DNA from: Selaginella tamariscina
Lineage: Eukaryota > Streptophyta > Lycopodiopsida > Selaginellales > Selaginellaceae
DNA: 64,000 bases
Assembly (NCBI GenBank): GCA_003024785.1
Contig: PUQB01000936.1
Coordinates: 1-64,000, forward strand
Direction: 5' to 3'
The position numbers and the translations under genes were made by a program. The notes under the pieces were generated by a model. The model was not told the DNA's origin. It saw only the letters and a program-made list of their open reading frames with translations, and made no database searches. This document shows positions 49,841 to 62,099 of the stretch, piece by piece. Within the stretch, counting starts at the first letter, position 1; every line of letters starts with the position of its first letter.

Positions 49841-50289
49841 GCACGATATTGATATATAGACAAAAGGTATTATATATATATATACACACACATAATTATG
49901 TGTATAACTATCCCACCACTCACTACCTATGCTACTATGAAACTAATTTTGATAGTTTCATATAATACATATTCATTATTATATATGATTGCAAAATATT
50001 GATGAGATATCTGATTATATATATCTTGATATGCTACTATATAAACCCTCCAAATTTAAACACTATAAACTTATTAATTGTACAACATATATTTTAATAA
50101 TGGAAATCAAGGTTTTCCAAAAGTTAAATACGTGAAACGAGAAAATCTGTTTTCCTTAATTATACTCAATTAAATAATAATTTTATTTGTATTTTGATGA
50201 TATTGACTATGTACTTGCTATTAGAGTACGAAGTTCTATACACGGTAAAAAATACACACGCTTATATGCGTACGTATGCATGAAACACC
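49800..50289. other. Spacer with (CT)n(CA)n compound microsatellite
   Basis: Apart from the CT/CA tract at about 49807-49842, this is AT-rich sequence between U2 and the 3' end of the DCAF4-like gene. The last part is probably its 3' UTR. Confidence 0.4.
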
Positions 50290-51124
50290 TTAACGTATGT
50301 CACCATGCATCAAACATATGCCATCACGAGAACCAAACCATGTACTCCATGCATAGTCGTTCGAACCTGACAAATTCAGTAATTCAATAATGTGCGGCTG
50401 TGTGTGTGCGCGTGCGTGCGTGTGTATGTTACCTGCAGATATCACACTTGTTTGTATATTAGCGAAGCCATCTTTCGTATGCAGGAGTTCACCCCGTTCG
50501 TATGCTCCATATCCTTAGAACAAAATCTTCACCACCTAACAATTTTCACAGGATGGCAATCAAATCTCTCTCTCTCTCTCTGCGTATGTGTGTATAAATA
50601 TATGTATGAATATTCATTAATAATTTATATATAAAGATAAAATATATATACACTTGTTCACCTGCGAATAAAAGAGTTCCTGAGGAATCCAAACCCAAAC
50701 GGCTTGTCATAGTAACCGAGTTCACATGTCCATCAAAGGAGCGCACAAAGGCTGTCCCAGGCCGCCGTCGATCATAAAGCCGAACCTGAAGTAATAACAA
50801 CAATATATAATACATCACAACACACACACACACATTATATATTTATATGCGCGTAACATACAGAAATGTAATGATAGCACATTTCAAGTATAAATAGAAT
50901 GAAATAGCTTACAGAACCATCAAGTGCGCTGCCTATGACATATGTTTCATCTGATGGAAGAAGCAACAGGCTGCAAAAAATTTAGAAAACAAGAGTTATC
51001 ATCTTTTCATTTGCCACACCACGCACGCACACGCACGCACGCCACACACAAGAATTACCTGCAGACTGATGATTTCATTCGTATTGACGTTCTTTCCTTA
51101 AATGGATTAGAGTGAGAGCGTGTG

Positions 51125-51181
<57 letters not shown>

Positions 51182-51599
51182 TTTAGCATGTGTTGATATA
51201 TCTATATATCTATATCTATCTATCTATCTATCTATATATATATATATATATAATATATTATATAGCAAGAATTCGTTAGCATCTATGTATACAGTGTAGT
51301 GCACTTACAAATCTCCTTGTGTTTCTGTCAGGCTCACGTATATCAACGGGAACAATGTAACCGCTACGTAATCCACACAACACAATATTTCCCTGCATAA
51401 AAAGATTATAATACATAATTGTACACTCACACATGTAGGTGTTTATGGATAAACTGACAATTACACATATATAAACACAAACCGTGCTGTCTACTTGCTG
51501 CGAGAGAACATTGCTTGGAAAATAACTCACAGTTTGTTGTCTGCCATTTGCAAGTCAACAAGTCCAACATATTTATTCGTTCCTGTTAAATAAACCTGA

Positions 51600-51659
<60 letters not shown>

Positions 51660-52410
51660 TAGATAGTAGATAGGTAGATAGGATAGATAGATAGATAGAT
51701 ACAGAGAGAGAGAGAGAGACAGAGAGACAGAGATACACACCACCTTAAGTACAAAAAATATTTACACAAACGTGTATGTACATCATATATAGTTGTATGA
51801 TATGCGATTAAGATATATTCACATATATTGACGTATTGGATAAAACAAACACATACACACAGACACCACACACATATACATAGAGAGAGAGAGAGTACCT
51901 AACGATGCTTTTGAACCACAGGGAAAACAATCAGCACACCATATAGTTACTGTTGTTTCCATTCTCAATGTAAGCTTCATTCTGTCAAGATCAAGCACTT
52001 CCAATCTACCACCTCTTTCACCTCCCAATGTTGAGATTCTGAACTATGATTAAGTATAGAATATATGCATACATTATGTAGTAGAATACATAATCATACA
52101 CTCACAGATGTTAATATGATACACACACACACATACACACACATGCATATTGAAAGGATACATAACTGGCTTCCGTGGGAATTCTTCAGTAGAAACTGTC
52201 CTAATTGAGGTTACCATAGAACCAAAGTCCTCCATCCAAAATGGATCAAGTGAATGAGGCTTCAATATGGTTTTCTAACATAAACAGAGATACACTGTAT
52301 TATACATTATATATTCACTGACTCTGAGTACACGCATATCTTGTGTGTGTGTGTGTGTGTTTGTGTGTGTGAGAGAGAGAGAGTATATATTCACTGACTC
52401 TGTGTACACG

Positions 52411-52470
<60 letters not shown>

Positions 52471-53452
52471 TTTACCTCTTCAACTGTTTTGCCCCGTTTT
52501 CTTGATGGAAATGGGGATGGTTTAAGTGTTGCCTCGTCATCCCTTGTGATGGTTAATATCCTTAAAAAGAAAAGACAATAAATAGCTGCATATAATAAAT
52601 AATGAAATAATGAAGAAAATATAGATAGATAAATTGGAAAGAAATTTACTCTGCATCCCCATCGACGCCACCCGTAATAAGCACCTCGCAACCTAAAGAT
52701 TCACTGTACCCCCGCGCCATCATGCTACCGTCTAAAAAATCCCCATATGTCCATGTCTGCAAAGCATATTCACTTCATACGTATAAATGTATTTACATGG
52801 ATATGTAAGTCTGTGTGTTGTCTATGAGTTTATAACTATTATAAGATGTGTTGTCGATATCCAAACATAACTTCATACATAGGTGCGCATGCCATTGCAC
52901 CTATTTACATATCTATGATGCACACGTGCATTGTTTACACATAAATATATAACCGAAGTATGTGTATACATGCATCCAGTCATAAACATACATACATGCA
53001 TATATATCGCTTACCTGAGGCTGTGCACAATATGCTTCTACCACAGATCGCGAAAATGACAAGGGATTACTGTTGAGAAGCTCCCTCTTAAACAACAGCT
53101 CCATGACAGATTTTTCTTCACATTCTTTAAAATGAAAAATATTATACATTTAGTGCAATATACATATGTGCATATAAGTTCTTAAGTATAATTAATTGCG
53201 TAAGTTTCGCACGCACACACGTACCTTCGCAGGAGTGCAAATCGTCTTCTTAACCTGATTAAATTTAAAGGGAAAATCATGATAGCATTTCTGTGCATTT
53301 TTGTGCATACCTTTGTATATTTCTTCTCCACACTGCATTTATATGAATTCGGAAAATACCTGTTCCGCTCTGCATCATAGTAATACCCAGGAATGTCTGC
53401 ATACAAATCGATCAGAGAGAGACAGAGAGACCCATTTCTTACCCCTCGGCAT
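50290..53452 (-). CDS. DCAF4/WDR21-like WD40 protein, 15 exons
   Basis: DCAF4 proteins are WD40 substrate receptors for CUL4-DDB1 ubiquitin ligases. The start is a 10-nt coding exon (53443-53452) spliced to give MPRDIPGYYYDAERNRYF, the conserved N-terminus of the family. Exons (plus coordinates): 53311-53396, 53225-53254, 53015-53124, 52650-52756, 52476-52560, 52167-52274, 51899-52043, 51483-51600, 51309-51392, 51059-51096, 50913-50970, 50662-50785, 50433-50535, 50290-50366. WD-type blocks include GNIVLCGLRSGYIVPVDIRE, VRLYDRRRPGTAF and FGSRDGICLMHG near the end. Three single-base length changes are needed (G lost at the 53225 exon end, A lost near 51533, G gained near 50485). The total then closes to 427 codons. 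Introns are loaded with TA, GT and GA repeats. The family call is secure. Confidence 0.85.
51601..51656. repeat. (TA)n directly at a splice acceptor, followed by (GATA)n and (GA)n
   Basis: About 28 TA repeats in a DCAF4-like intron end at the acceptor TATATAG|ATCAG with no polypyrimidine tract in between. GATA-type repeats at about 51657-51700 and GA repeats to about 51720 follow on the far side. Confidence 0.85.
52340..52471. repeat. (GT)n(GA)n compound microsatellites, two in tandem
   Basis: Two GT-then-GA tracts (about 52341-52384 and 52412-52471) are separated by TATATTCACTGACTCTGTGTACACGC, a block that also precedes the first tract at about 52309. A roughly 75-bp unit is thus duplicated inside the intron. 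Confidence 0.85.
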
Positions 53453-53467
53453 TGCACACAGAAAGCC

Positions 53468-53504
53468 CTAAACCCTAAGTTCCTAAACAAACCCTAACCC
53501 TAAA
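53468..53504 (-). promoter_or_regulatory. Teloboxes upstream of the DCAF4-like start
   Basis: CTAAACCCTAA and AAACCCTAACCCTAAA (plus strand) lie 15-50 bp upstream of the ATG. Telo-box motifs (AAACCCTA) are common in promoters or leaders of plant housekeeping genes. Confidence 0.6.
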
Positions 53505-53901
53505 ATATAGGTCACGTAATACAGTTTATAATAAAATTAATTACAAATTATTATTTACCTTAAAATTAAACAACAGTATTTTTATTGAAAACTATACCCG
53601 TTAAATTAAGTTAAAATTACTTAAAATAAAATTATGTTAAATTATAAATATACGCGCGCGCGCGCGCACACACACGTGAGAAGCACGAGTTCACTATTAA
53701 GCCATTCTCACACACACACACACACTCACACACACACACATACAGATTCTTATATGTATAAAATTAAGAATCTCTCTCTCTCTCTCACACACACACAACA
53801 CAACATACAGATTCTTATATGTATAAAATTAAGAACCTGTATAGATTAATATACAAATTCTATTAATCGCGGGAATTAAAATAAACTCATTAAGTTAGAG
53901 C
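53505..53901. other. Spacer between OSB-like 3' end and DCAF4-like promoter
   Basis: About 53640-53830 holds (CG)n, (CA)n and a (CT)n(CA)n tract, with the block ACAGATTCTTATATGTATAA repeated at about 53743 and 53806. No gene. Confidence 0.5.
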
Positions 53902-55323
53902 TTAAAAGGGATTAAACTCTCCCATCGAAGAAGCGGATGGTGGAGATGAAGATGACGAAGACTTACCGGAAAACTCTTTTAAAACTCCTTTAGACTCCAG
54001 CTCCGCAATTCGGTCTTTGACGTAGGGCGGACGCGAGAGCCCTCAACCCATAAACCTTCCCCTGTTGTCTTTGTGTTTAAAATCTGGTGCCTTCGGGTTT
54101 CTCTGTAAATAATAAAACTTTAAGTAATTATATTTACATTATTACATTATAGATGACATAAACAGCACTATTAACATTAAGTCTTGAAGATATATTATCA
54201 CTATAATAACTTGTGATAATATAACTAAACGTAGCTGTGGGAATATAGTGTGTAAATTACACTAGTAACCCTGAATGATTGTGTTTAATTTAGTAAACTT
54301 TAACGTAATTTACCTTGTTGTCCCGGTTGTCGTACCAGTCACCAGGACTCTCCAAGAATTTCTTCCACAATGAATCGCTAACCTCGTTTTTAGCTGCAAA
54401 TTCACAAACTTAAAATCTGTGTGTGCCATATAAGTATTGCAAGCGTACCTGTACCGGAGGTGGAACTACTCACTCCCTCAGATGATGACTCGTTAACTGT
54501 CCTCCATAATGAACAGTTATATGATGATGATATATATATATATATAACTATACAAAAATTATTTTAACTCATGAAATGAGAACTTAAAAGGACTAAACTC
54601 TCCTACTGACAGTGGAGATGATGAAGGTGAAGATTTACCAGAACATCCTTTAAGCACTCCTTTAGACTCCAGTTCCGCAATCTCGTCTTTCACGTCCGAC
54701 GGTACATAAAGCCCTCAATCCAAAGAGCTTCCCCCGTTGTCTTGTGCTTAAAATCTGGTGCTTTCGGGTTTCTCTGTGATAGTAATTTTAGTACTATCTA
54801 TAAATATGAATTATATGGCTACTTCGTATAAGTTAAATGCTACATAGCGTATCTTAACTATTATAATATATGCTCATATAATTGTGTTCAAAAACTTCAT
54901 GGATCTATCACAAGTTATATAGTTAACCGTACAACTAGTAAGTATAAATGATTCTATAATGGGCTACAAGCTATTGTATGCATAAACTTGTGTGTGTGTA
55001 CGAGTGTAGAGTAAATATACCTTGTTCTCCCGGTTGTCGTACCAGTCATCAGGACATGCAAAGAATTGCTTCCACAGTCTTTCATTTGCCTGCCTCTTTT
55101 CTGCAAGTTAAGCTTTATGTTATTCACAATACATACAAACACATGTGCCTATACAAACATATATAATGTATACCTGCAGGAGTAGAGGGCGCAAATGAAG
55201 ATTGTTTCCCTGCCTCCGTTAATGGTTTAACTCCATAAACGTCCTCAACAAAGTGGAGGTCAGTCACCTCCACCTTTAAGGGAAACATGACGAATACAGG
55301 TAACAAACGCCAAGTTATGATGT

Positions 55324-55371
<48 letters not shown>

Positions 55372-55439
55372 GGAAACGGGAATAAATATAGAAATAATCT
55401 AATTCGTTAGTGTGATACATGTGCCGATGTTGATAGACA

Positions 55440-55487
<48 letters not shown>

Positions 55488-56706
55488 CTTAATAAGGACT
55501 TGTGGAACATCGTCCTTATCCTTCACATTCTCTACCACAACACGACCGGCAACATGAATCCTGTCGCCTTGACGGACGTGTTGTGCAGCAATCTCCGCTA
55601 AGTCACTCTGGAACTCTAGAAAAAACCTGTACAAACAATGAAAAGCTGCTAGTTAACAATTTATCCTTTATTCTCAGTATGGATAATAGATAGAGAGAGA
55701 GAGAGAGACATGATACACTTCTAATATATTCATACATATAGATATTATTTTAGTTTAAAAAGTGAGAAAAAACACTATCGATAAACAGATTACATGATAA
55801 CAAATATCTGTGTAATAAAATGAATGAGAATGTATCTGGTATATACATACATACATCTATATAATGGCATAGTTCAATACACAGCATTAACGTATTTAAT
55901 ATAAGCTATGCAATGTTATATTACACAGAAACAGACACGCACACACACACACACGGGCACGCACACTCTCACATACATCAAATTTTCTGTTAGACTAACT
56001 ACAGCGTTTATGTTTTTATCTCTATACTTACTTCAAATTGTTTATATAATGTGTATATGTACGTATGTGTGTATTACAGAACAGGACTCTACCATACTGA
56101 TTGTATGCACATTTTCATGTTATTAGCATGCATAATCTAAGCAACGGCCGTAAAGTTGATTTAACAGTGTTGCGTGAGTTACTTATGTTGCATGTTTTCA
56201 TGTTATTAGTATGTTGAATAGCTAAAATTAATGCGTGTTGGACCTACACAAACAACATTCATACATATGTTTATATGTATATTGTATTACCATGTTGGGT
56301 CGCCCCCAGAGCTTCTTTTGACGCTGAGGCTAGAAGTGGCAACAATCTTACCAGAATCAAGATACTTGATATCAGGATTGAACCCAACACTGCCAATGAG
56401 ATTCACACTGTTTGCCAGACTCTTCTCATACGCAACGGATGCCGGCTTGGGAAACTGCGAGGAGGAAGAACTTACATCGGACAAGGAGGCCGCTGCAGAT
56501 TGGCGAGCTGTGCCTACACTCCTGCCCTTGATCTGCCTCAGCGGCTTCAATCCGGCAACAGAAGAGAGCTCCACGGGCTTCATAGCTGCCAAGCGTTCAT
56601 GGATTCGGACGAAGCTCCTCTTGAGAGTGATTGATGAGAAGTTCCTGTTGCTGCTGTTCCACAGCACCGCGCATCGCAGGCGTAGCAACGAGCCGGAGAC
56701 CGCCAT
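53902..56706 (-). CDS. Organellar single-stranded DNA-binding protein (OSB-like), two PDF modules
   Basis: OSB proteins bind ssDNA in plant mitochondria or plastids and restrain recombination. Exon 1 (56291-56706) encodes an Arg/Ser-rich presequence-like N-terminus (MAVSGSLLRLRCAVLW) and the start of an OB fold (VNLIGSVGFNPDIKYL). Exons 55488-55626 (FFLEFQSDLAEI, GDRIHVAGRVVV) and 55174-55273 (VTDLHFVEDV) complete it. Two PDF modules follow: 55021-55100 plus 54639-54773, and 54314-54393 plus 53902-54102. Each has LWKxFxxxPxDWYDNR then RNPKAPDFKHK, and exon 54449-54496 links them. Single-base changes are needed in both second halves (G lost after GAGGG at about 54721 and about 54050; one A gained at about 54080). 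The sum then closes to 399 codons. The final exon reads through a GT site to TAA at 53902-53904. Confidence 0.85.
55326..55487. repeat. (CA)n and (CT)n(CA)n tracts in the OSB-like intron
   Basis: (AC)n at about 55326-55356 with (TA)n after it, then (CT)n(CA)n at about 55441-55487 abutting the exon donor, so that the donor GTGTGTG is itself part of the repeat. Confidence 0.85.
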
Positions 56707-56735
56707 AGCCGATTAAACCCCAAACCTCTTCCAAA

Positions 56736-56746
56736 GAACCCTAAAC
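56736..56746 (-). promoter_or_regulatory. Telobox upstream of the OSB-like start
   Basis: GAACCCTAAAC (plus strand) lies 30 bp upstream of the ATG at 56706, in the probable 5' leader. Confidence 0.45.
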
Positions 56747-57221
56747 AGAGCAGTATATACTAATTCTGATGCCGCCACATTTACCCTCGTTTCGTAATTA
56801 GATTATTTAAATTTAATTCAGGAAATAAGTTTAAGAATTTCTATTTGAAAAAAATAAAAATATTTTATGTTAAGGTAAGTTTATCTTTAAGAACATTTTA
56901 AACATTTGATAGGCTTTTTACACATAGAATATTTATTTAAAATATAATTAACTTGTATATAATAAAATATTAACTTATGATTTATGAAAAATAAATTATG
57001 TAAACATAAATATGATTATGCTATAAAATGTATACATACATACATATGTATGTATGTATATGTGTATGTTTTTAATAATAAAAATTAATTTCCTTTATAT
57101 GTGTGTATATGTACGTTTAATAATATGTATGTACATTCTTTTATAAATCTTTAAAATCTGTAAAATTAACATTTATTTATTTATAATTATACTTTAACAC
57201 AAATATCATAAATATAGTCTG

Positions 57222-57257
<36 letters not shown>

Positions 57258-58126
57258 TCATATTTTTTTATTATGCATCTCCATTGGCAGTAATTAAAAT
57301 GTGAATAATTTTTTAGTGTAATTATATATTATATAAATATAACTGAAATTTAATTATACATATTTTATAATCAAATTTACTTTAACCCCTCACTGTTTGA
57401 TTTGACATTTTCATATTAATTTACACAATAGAGTAAACATTGTAATAAGTAGTAATTAATTTAAATTTTAATATGTCATTTTGCACTATATTTTATTTAG
57501 TATACTCACCGTTAGTGGAGATACTTTAATACAACTATGTATTTTTTAATAATGATGCTTGTATAATATTTATTAGTGATATACGTGTATGAGTTTCTTT
57601 GCCCTAATTTAATAAATATTAATTTTTAATATTTTTTTAAGATTCTTTAATATATTAATTTTCTAACTATTTAATTTAGAATAAAATTTAATAAATTTTA
57701 ATTTAGAACATATAATTTTAAAATGTAGTATATCAAATAAACTTATAATACAACACTATTAATTATTTTAATTTATATAACAATTAAACACTGTTAAATA
57801 TATAATACTCATACGTTATAATAACTATTTGCTTATGGAAATGGTGTATATTAACTTTAATCATAACTTATTTATTGTTTCATACAGATTTTTTTAATTG
57901 AATTAATTAATAAGGATATTTAAACTTAAGTATTTATAATATATTAATGAATAAAGGCAAAGACATTATAAATACAAATATATACATGTATAGTAAAAAC
58001 ACACATTTATGTATATAAAAATTCACTATTTAATAATATAGAGTAAATCAAGACTTCTATATAATATACTATGGCGTTTTAAGAGAATATTCTTTAAGTT
58101 TGTAGAGGATATTTGCGGCGTTCAAA

Positions 58127-58140
58127 TTTTAGGGTTAGGG
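58127..58140 (+). promoter_or_regulatory. Telobox upstream of the RSP2-like start
   Basis: TTTTAGGGTTAGGG ends 32 bp before the ATG at 58173. Two upstream ATGs (58144, 58161) run directly into TGA within a few codons and are probably leader ATGs. Confidence 0.5.
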
Positions 58141-58172
58141 CAATGGTAGAAGAAGGAAGAATGTGAGTGGCG

Positions 58173-61100
58173 ATGGAGGAGCGGTTTGATGTGGATTATC
58201 TGAAAAGCACTGTGGCAGAGGTTCTTGCCAAAGGATGCGCTGCCGTTGTTGCTGCAGAACCAAGTGATCCGGTAATGTTTTACACATAAGAATACCTATA
58301 TATGTGTTTATAGAAACTCTAAATACACACATTATATATTAATTGCCATACACAGATAAAATGCACACATATATATGGATATGTGTATTTGGATACTTAT
58401 AAACACATCCTCACACATACGCATCTCTCTCTCTCCCTAGTGTGTGTGTGTGTGTATCTAGCTTGATAATATACGAATCAGGGTTATATATGCATGCAGG
58501 TAGCGTATCTAAGCTTGTGGTTGCACAAGTATGTAGACAATGTGGAAATAATAGAGCGGAGGAAGAGGGAGAAGGTCGTAGAGAAACAGCTATCAAAGGG
58601 AAAGGAGGCTGTGGAGGCTGTAAGGAAAGAGCGGCTTGAGTTTTCTAAGCATTGGCGTGAGGATACGCTGAATGCACTCAAGAGTATCAAGAATGATCCT
58701 TATTTACTCTGGAAGTCTACACTTGAAGCCATCTCCATCTTCACAGGTGTCACGTGTTATGTGTGTACATGTGGGTGTCTGTGTGTGTACCATACGCAAC
58801 CTCAAATGTCATATTTATCCAGATCTCCTGCCCCATGATTCACGACTGTTTTTTGTGCTGTTCTAAGTAGTATAGTACAAATATTACAAACTACGAGTCA
58901 TCTCTCTTTCCTCTACGAGGGAGAATGGGCGTGTTTGGGTAGAACAAAGCTTTCCACCTTCCCCTATTTGACACATATCATAAGTCTCTCTCTATCTCTC
59001 TCACACGCACACACACACACACACTGAAAATTAACTAAATCTATTAACTTGATTTATTTCACAGATTGTAGCTCTGCATATGTAGCAGCTGTTGCAGAGA
59101 AACTATGGGAGCCGAAACCAGATCCAAAACCTGAGGGAGAAGAGGGTGAAGAAGGTGAAGAAGAACCACCACCAGAAGAGGAAGAGGAGGAAGAAGAAGA
59201 GCCGGAACCAGAGCCAGAGCCAGAGGTACCATATATTTAACTCCTACTTGTTTAGCTTAATTAGTTTAATTGATGGGACATCTTATTTTATATATGCATA
59301 TGTGACACACGAGCGTATTATGTGTAAAATATCATGTGTGTGTGTGTGCGTGTGTGTGTGTGTGTGTGTGTGACTTACACAACTAAGAGTTCAAGTTGTC
59401 TTAGGGAAGAAGAGGAGGAAGCTCCACCAGAAGAAGGTGGTGGTGAGGGTGGTGAAGGCGGAGGTCTTTCTCTATCCATCTCTCATATGTATGTTGTTGT
59501 GTATGTACTCTATACATATTGAATATATATATGTATGTATACATACATGTACATGTATTTATGCACTTATTGGATTCTTTTATATTACAGAAGGTGGGGA
59601 AGCTCCGCCAAAGAAAAAGAAGAAAGAAAAGCCACCCAAGCCGATTAATTATAAAAAGAAGATTTTGATATACACAGCTGCTACTACAAGGAGCCAGTTT
59701 ATAATCAACAAGCACTACAATAAGAAGAAGGTATGCTTCTACAAGATATTGTGTGTGTGAGTGTGTATGTGTGTATGCGTGTGTGTGAGAGAGAGAGGGG
59801 GTATGCAGTGAAATATAGGTAGTAGATGAAGTATAATGCTTAATTTTATAAATAATGTATTGAATGTAGTGGTAAACTAAAATTTTCTAGTAGTTTTACA
59901 GGGTCCGGTGACGTTTAGGATACTCCTTGAGCTACTTCCTCAGTCACATATTCCCAATGTCCTCTACCAAGAAGGTATAGACGCGTGAATCCATATTTGT
60001 GTGCGTATGTGTGTGTGCACGCACTATATTCAAATTTAAAGAAACCGTTTCTGTGCCGAGCAGTTTTTCAATTTATTTAAGAAGTTCATCTCTGTGTTTG
60101 ATAATACACACACACAACACACACAATGACATATACCACATCGTTTAATTGTAGGCATGCAATTTTTTGGCAATGTTCCAAGGCCAGGAGCTTATTTTGC
60201 TGTTCCTTTGGTGGTAAAAACAGTTCCTCCCGAGGTAATGTTTATTATTTCTTGTCATCTTTCTCTACACACACACACTGCATGTATTTGTGTGTTAAGT
60301 GTATATGATATATAATCTATATGAATGTGTTATTTATAATAGCTTGTGTTTTAGATTCTAGCTATCTTATGTGTGGACACATTAAAAGGAGACGATTATG
60401 GCACAGCAAAACCATTCTCAGTCTCTGAAAGAGAGTTTATTACAACAGCAGCTACAATCCTTAGTGACATTTTAAGCGATAACCATGTTGAAAACGTAAA
60501 AGATTACAAAACTGAGGAGCTAATGACACAGCTTAAGGCCAAGGTTAAGCAGATAGAGGTCTGCATATTAAACCCCCCTCTCTCTTTATATATAATCTAA
60601 TACTTGATATGTGTTAAACAACAGGTGGATAGAAAGGCTGCACTGAAGAAAGAGAAGGCAGATAAATTAGCTGCAGAAAGGGCTGCAAGAAAGGCTGCTC
60701 GTGAAAAGGCTAAAGCAGAAGGTAAAGAGGAAGGCGAAGAAGAACCTGAGCCAGAACCTGAACCAGAACCAGAAGAACCTGAACCGGAGCCTGCAGAAGG
60801 TAAATGCATATATGTGTGTAAATATTGTCATTACTTCATTAATATACACCTGCACAAGGTAAATGCATGTGTGTGTGTAAATATTGTACATAGAATGTCA
60901 TTACTTCATTAATATACATGCTTTAAAACTTCTAATGAAAACACTATAGACATAAACACACATGTCAGGTGAAGGTGGGGAAGAGGAAGAAAAGGAGGAA
61001 GAGGAAGAAGAAGAGGCACCACCGGAAGAAGAAGCAGCCTCACCTGAGGAGGAACCAGAAGAACCCGAGGAACCAGAAGAGCCTGAGGAGGAAGAACCTG

Positions 61101-62023
61101 AAGAACCTCCTGCAGAAGGTGACTTACATATTTAATATATTAACATTATCATTTTAAATGTATACATATTATCATAATAGCATGTAAATATTAATACTAT
61201 TTATTTGTATATAACAGGTGAAGTTGTTGATGAGAGGCAAAAGGCGTTGAAGGGTATACAAAAGGACTTAGCAAAGGCAAAGAAGAAGATCGAAAAGCTG
61301 GAAGCCAAGAATAATAAAGCAAAAGAGTTTATGGAGAATAAGTCAGAGATTGTTGCTAAGCTAGAGGAGGAGATGCGTGTTTCGCAGTCGCAGCTTGGAC
61401 ATCTACAAAACTTACTTGGTGCTGTTCTTGAATTAATCAATGGGATCAAGGTATGAATTAAAACTATAAGATGCATTATAAATAAGAACATAAGTTTTAT
61501 AATAATTTAAACAAATTTGTTTTAAATATCACACAGGACATCGAACGTAACAGAATTATTCGATGGGTGTTTCCACCAACTCATGTCTATCGAGTTTTGA
61601 AGGTTCAACTCTCTCTCTCTTTAGTGTGTGTATATTGCATGACACATACACACACAAACATACACATATACACATTCAAATATATATACACACACTTTTT
61701 GCTATAACAGGGAATGCTTCACATTCTTGGACACAATAGAAATATTACTGACTGCTGGGTAGCGGCGCGTGAAATTTTCAAGTTCGACTTCTTCAAGGCA
61801 TAAACTCGTTCGCAAATATATATTTAGTATTCTTCGTAATTATCTTTTTAATCTTAAACTGTACATTTTCATGTATTTATGCGTTTGAGTTAAAAACTTG
61901 CTTATATCTCTAGCTTGCAGGAGCTGCAAGAATACGATCCACTCAAGGAAGATAACTTGGATAAATGGAAATATGGGAAGAAAGTTCTTGATGTACCTCC
62001 CTCTCCCTCTCCCTCTCCCTCTC

Positions 62024-62099
<76 letters not shown>

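Larger units (their letters stand above)
56707..58172. other. Divergent intergenic region between OSB-like and RSP2-like genes
   Basis: Very AT-rich, with (TA)n at about 57222-57254 and CATACATACATATGTATGTATG at about 57036-57060. It must hold both promoters; only the teloboxes near each start are recognisable. Confidence 0.5.

Noticed and set aside
49608..49889. 93-codon minus-strand frame over the U2 promoter
   Set aside because: It overlaps the U2 gene start, USE/TATA and a CT/CA microsatellite; not a protein gene.
52345..52691. Open frames with Leu/Ser/Thr/His or Cys/Val runs
   Set aside because: They are translations of CT/CA and GT/GA microsatellites in DCAF4-like introns.
60597..60891. 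Minus-strand Gly/Ser-rich and Phe-rich frames
   Set aside because: Antisense shadows of the acidic Glu/Pro exons of the RSP2-like gene.
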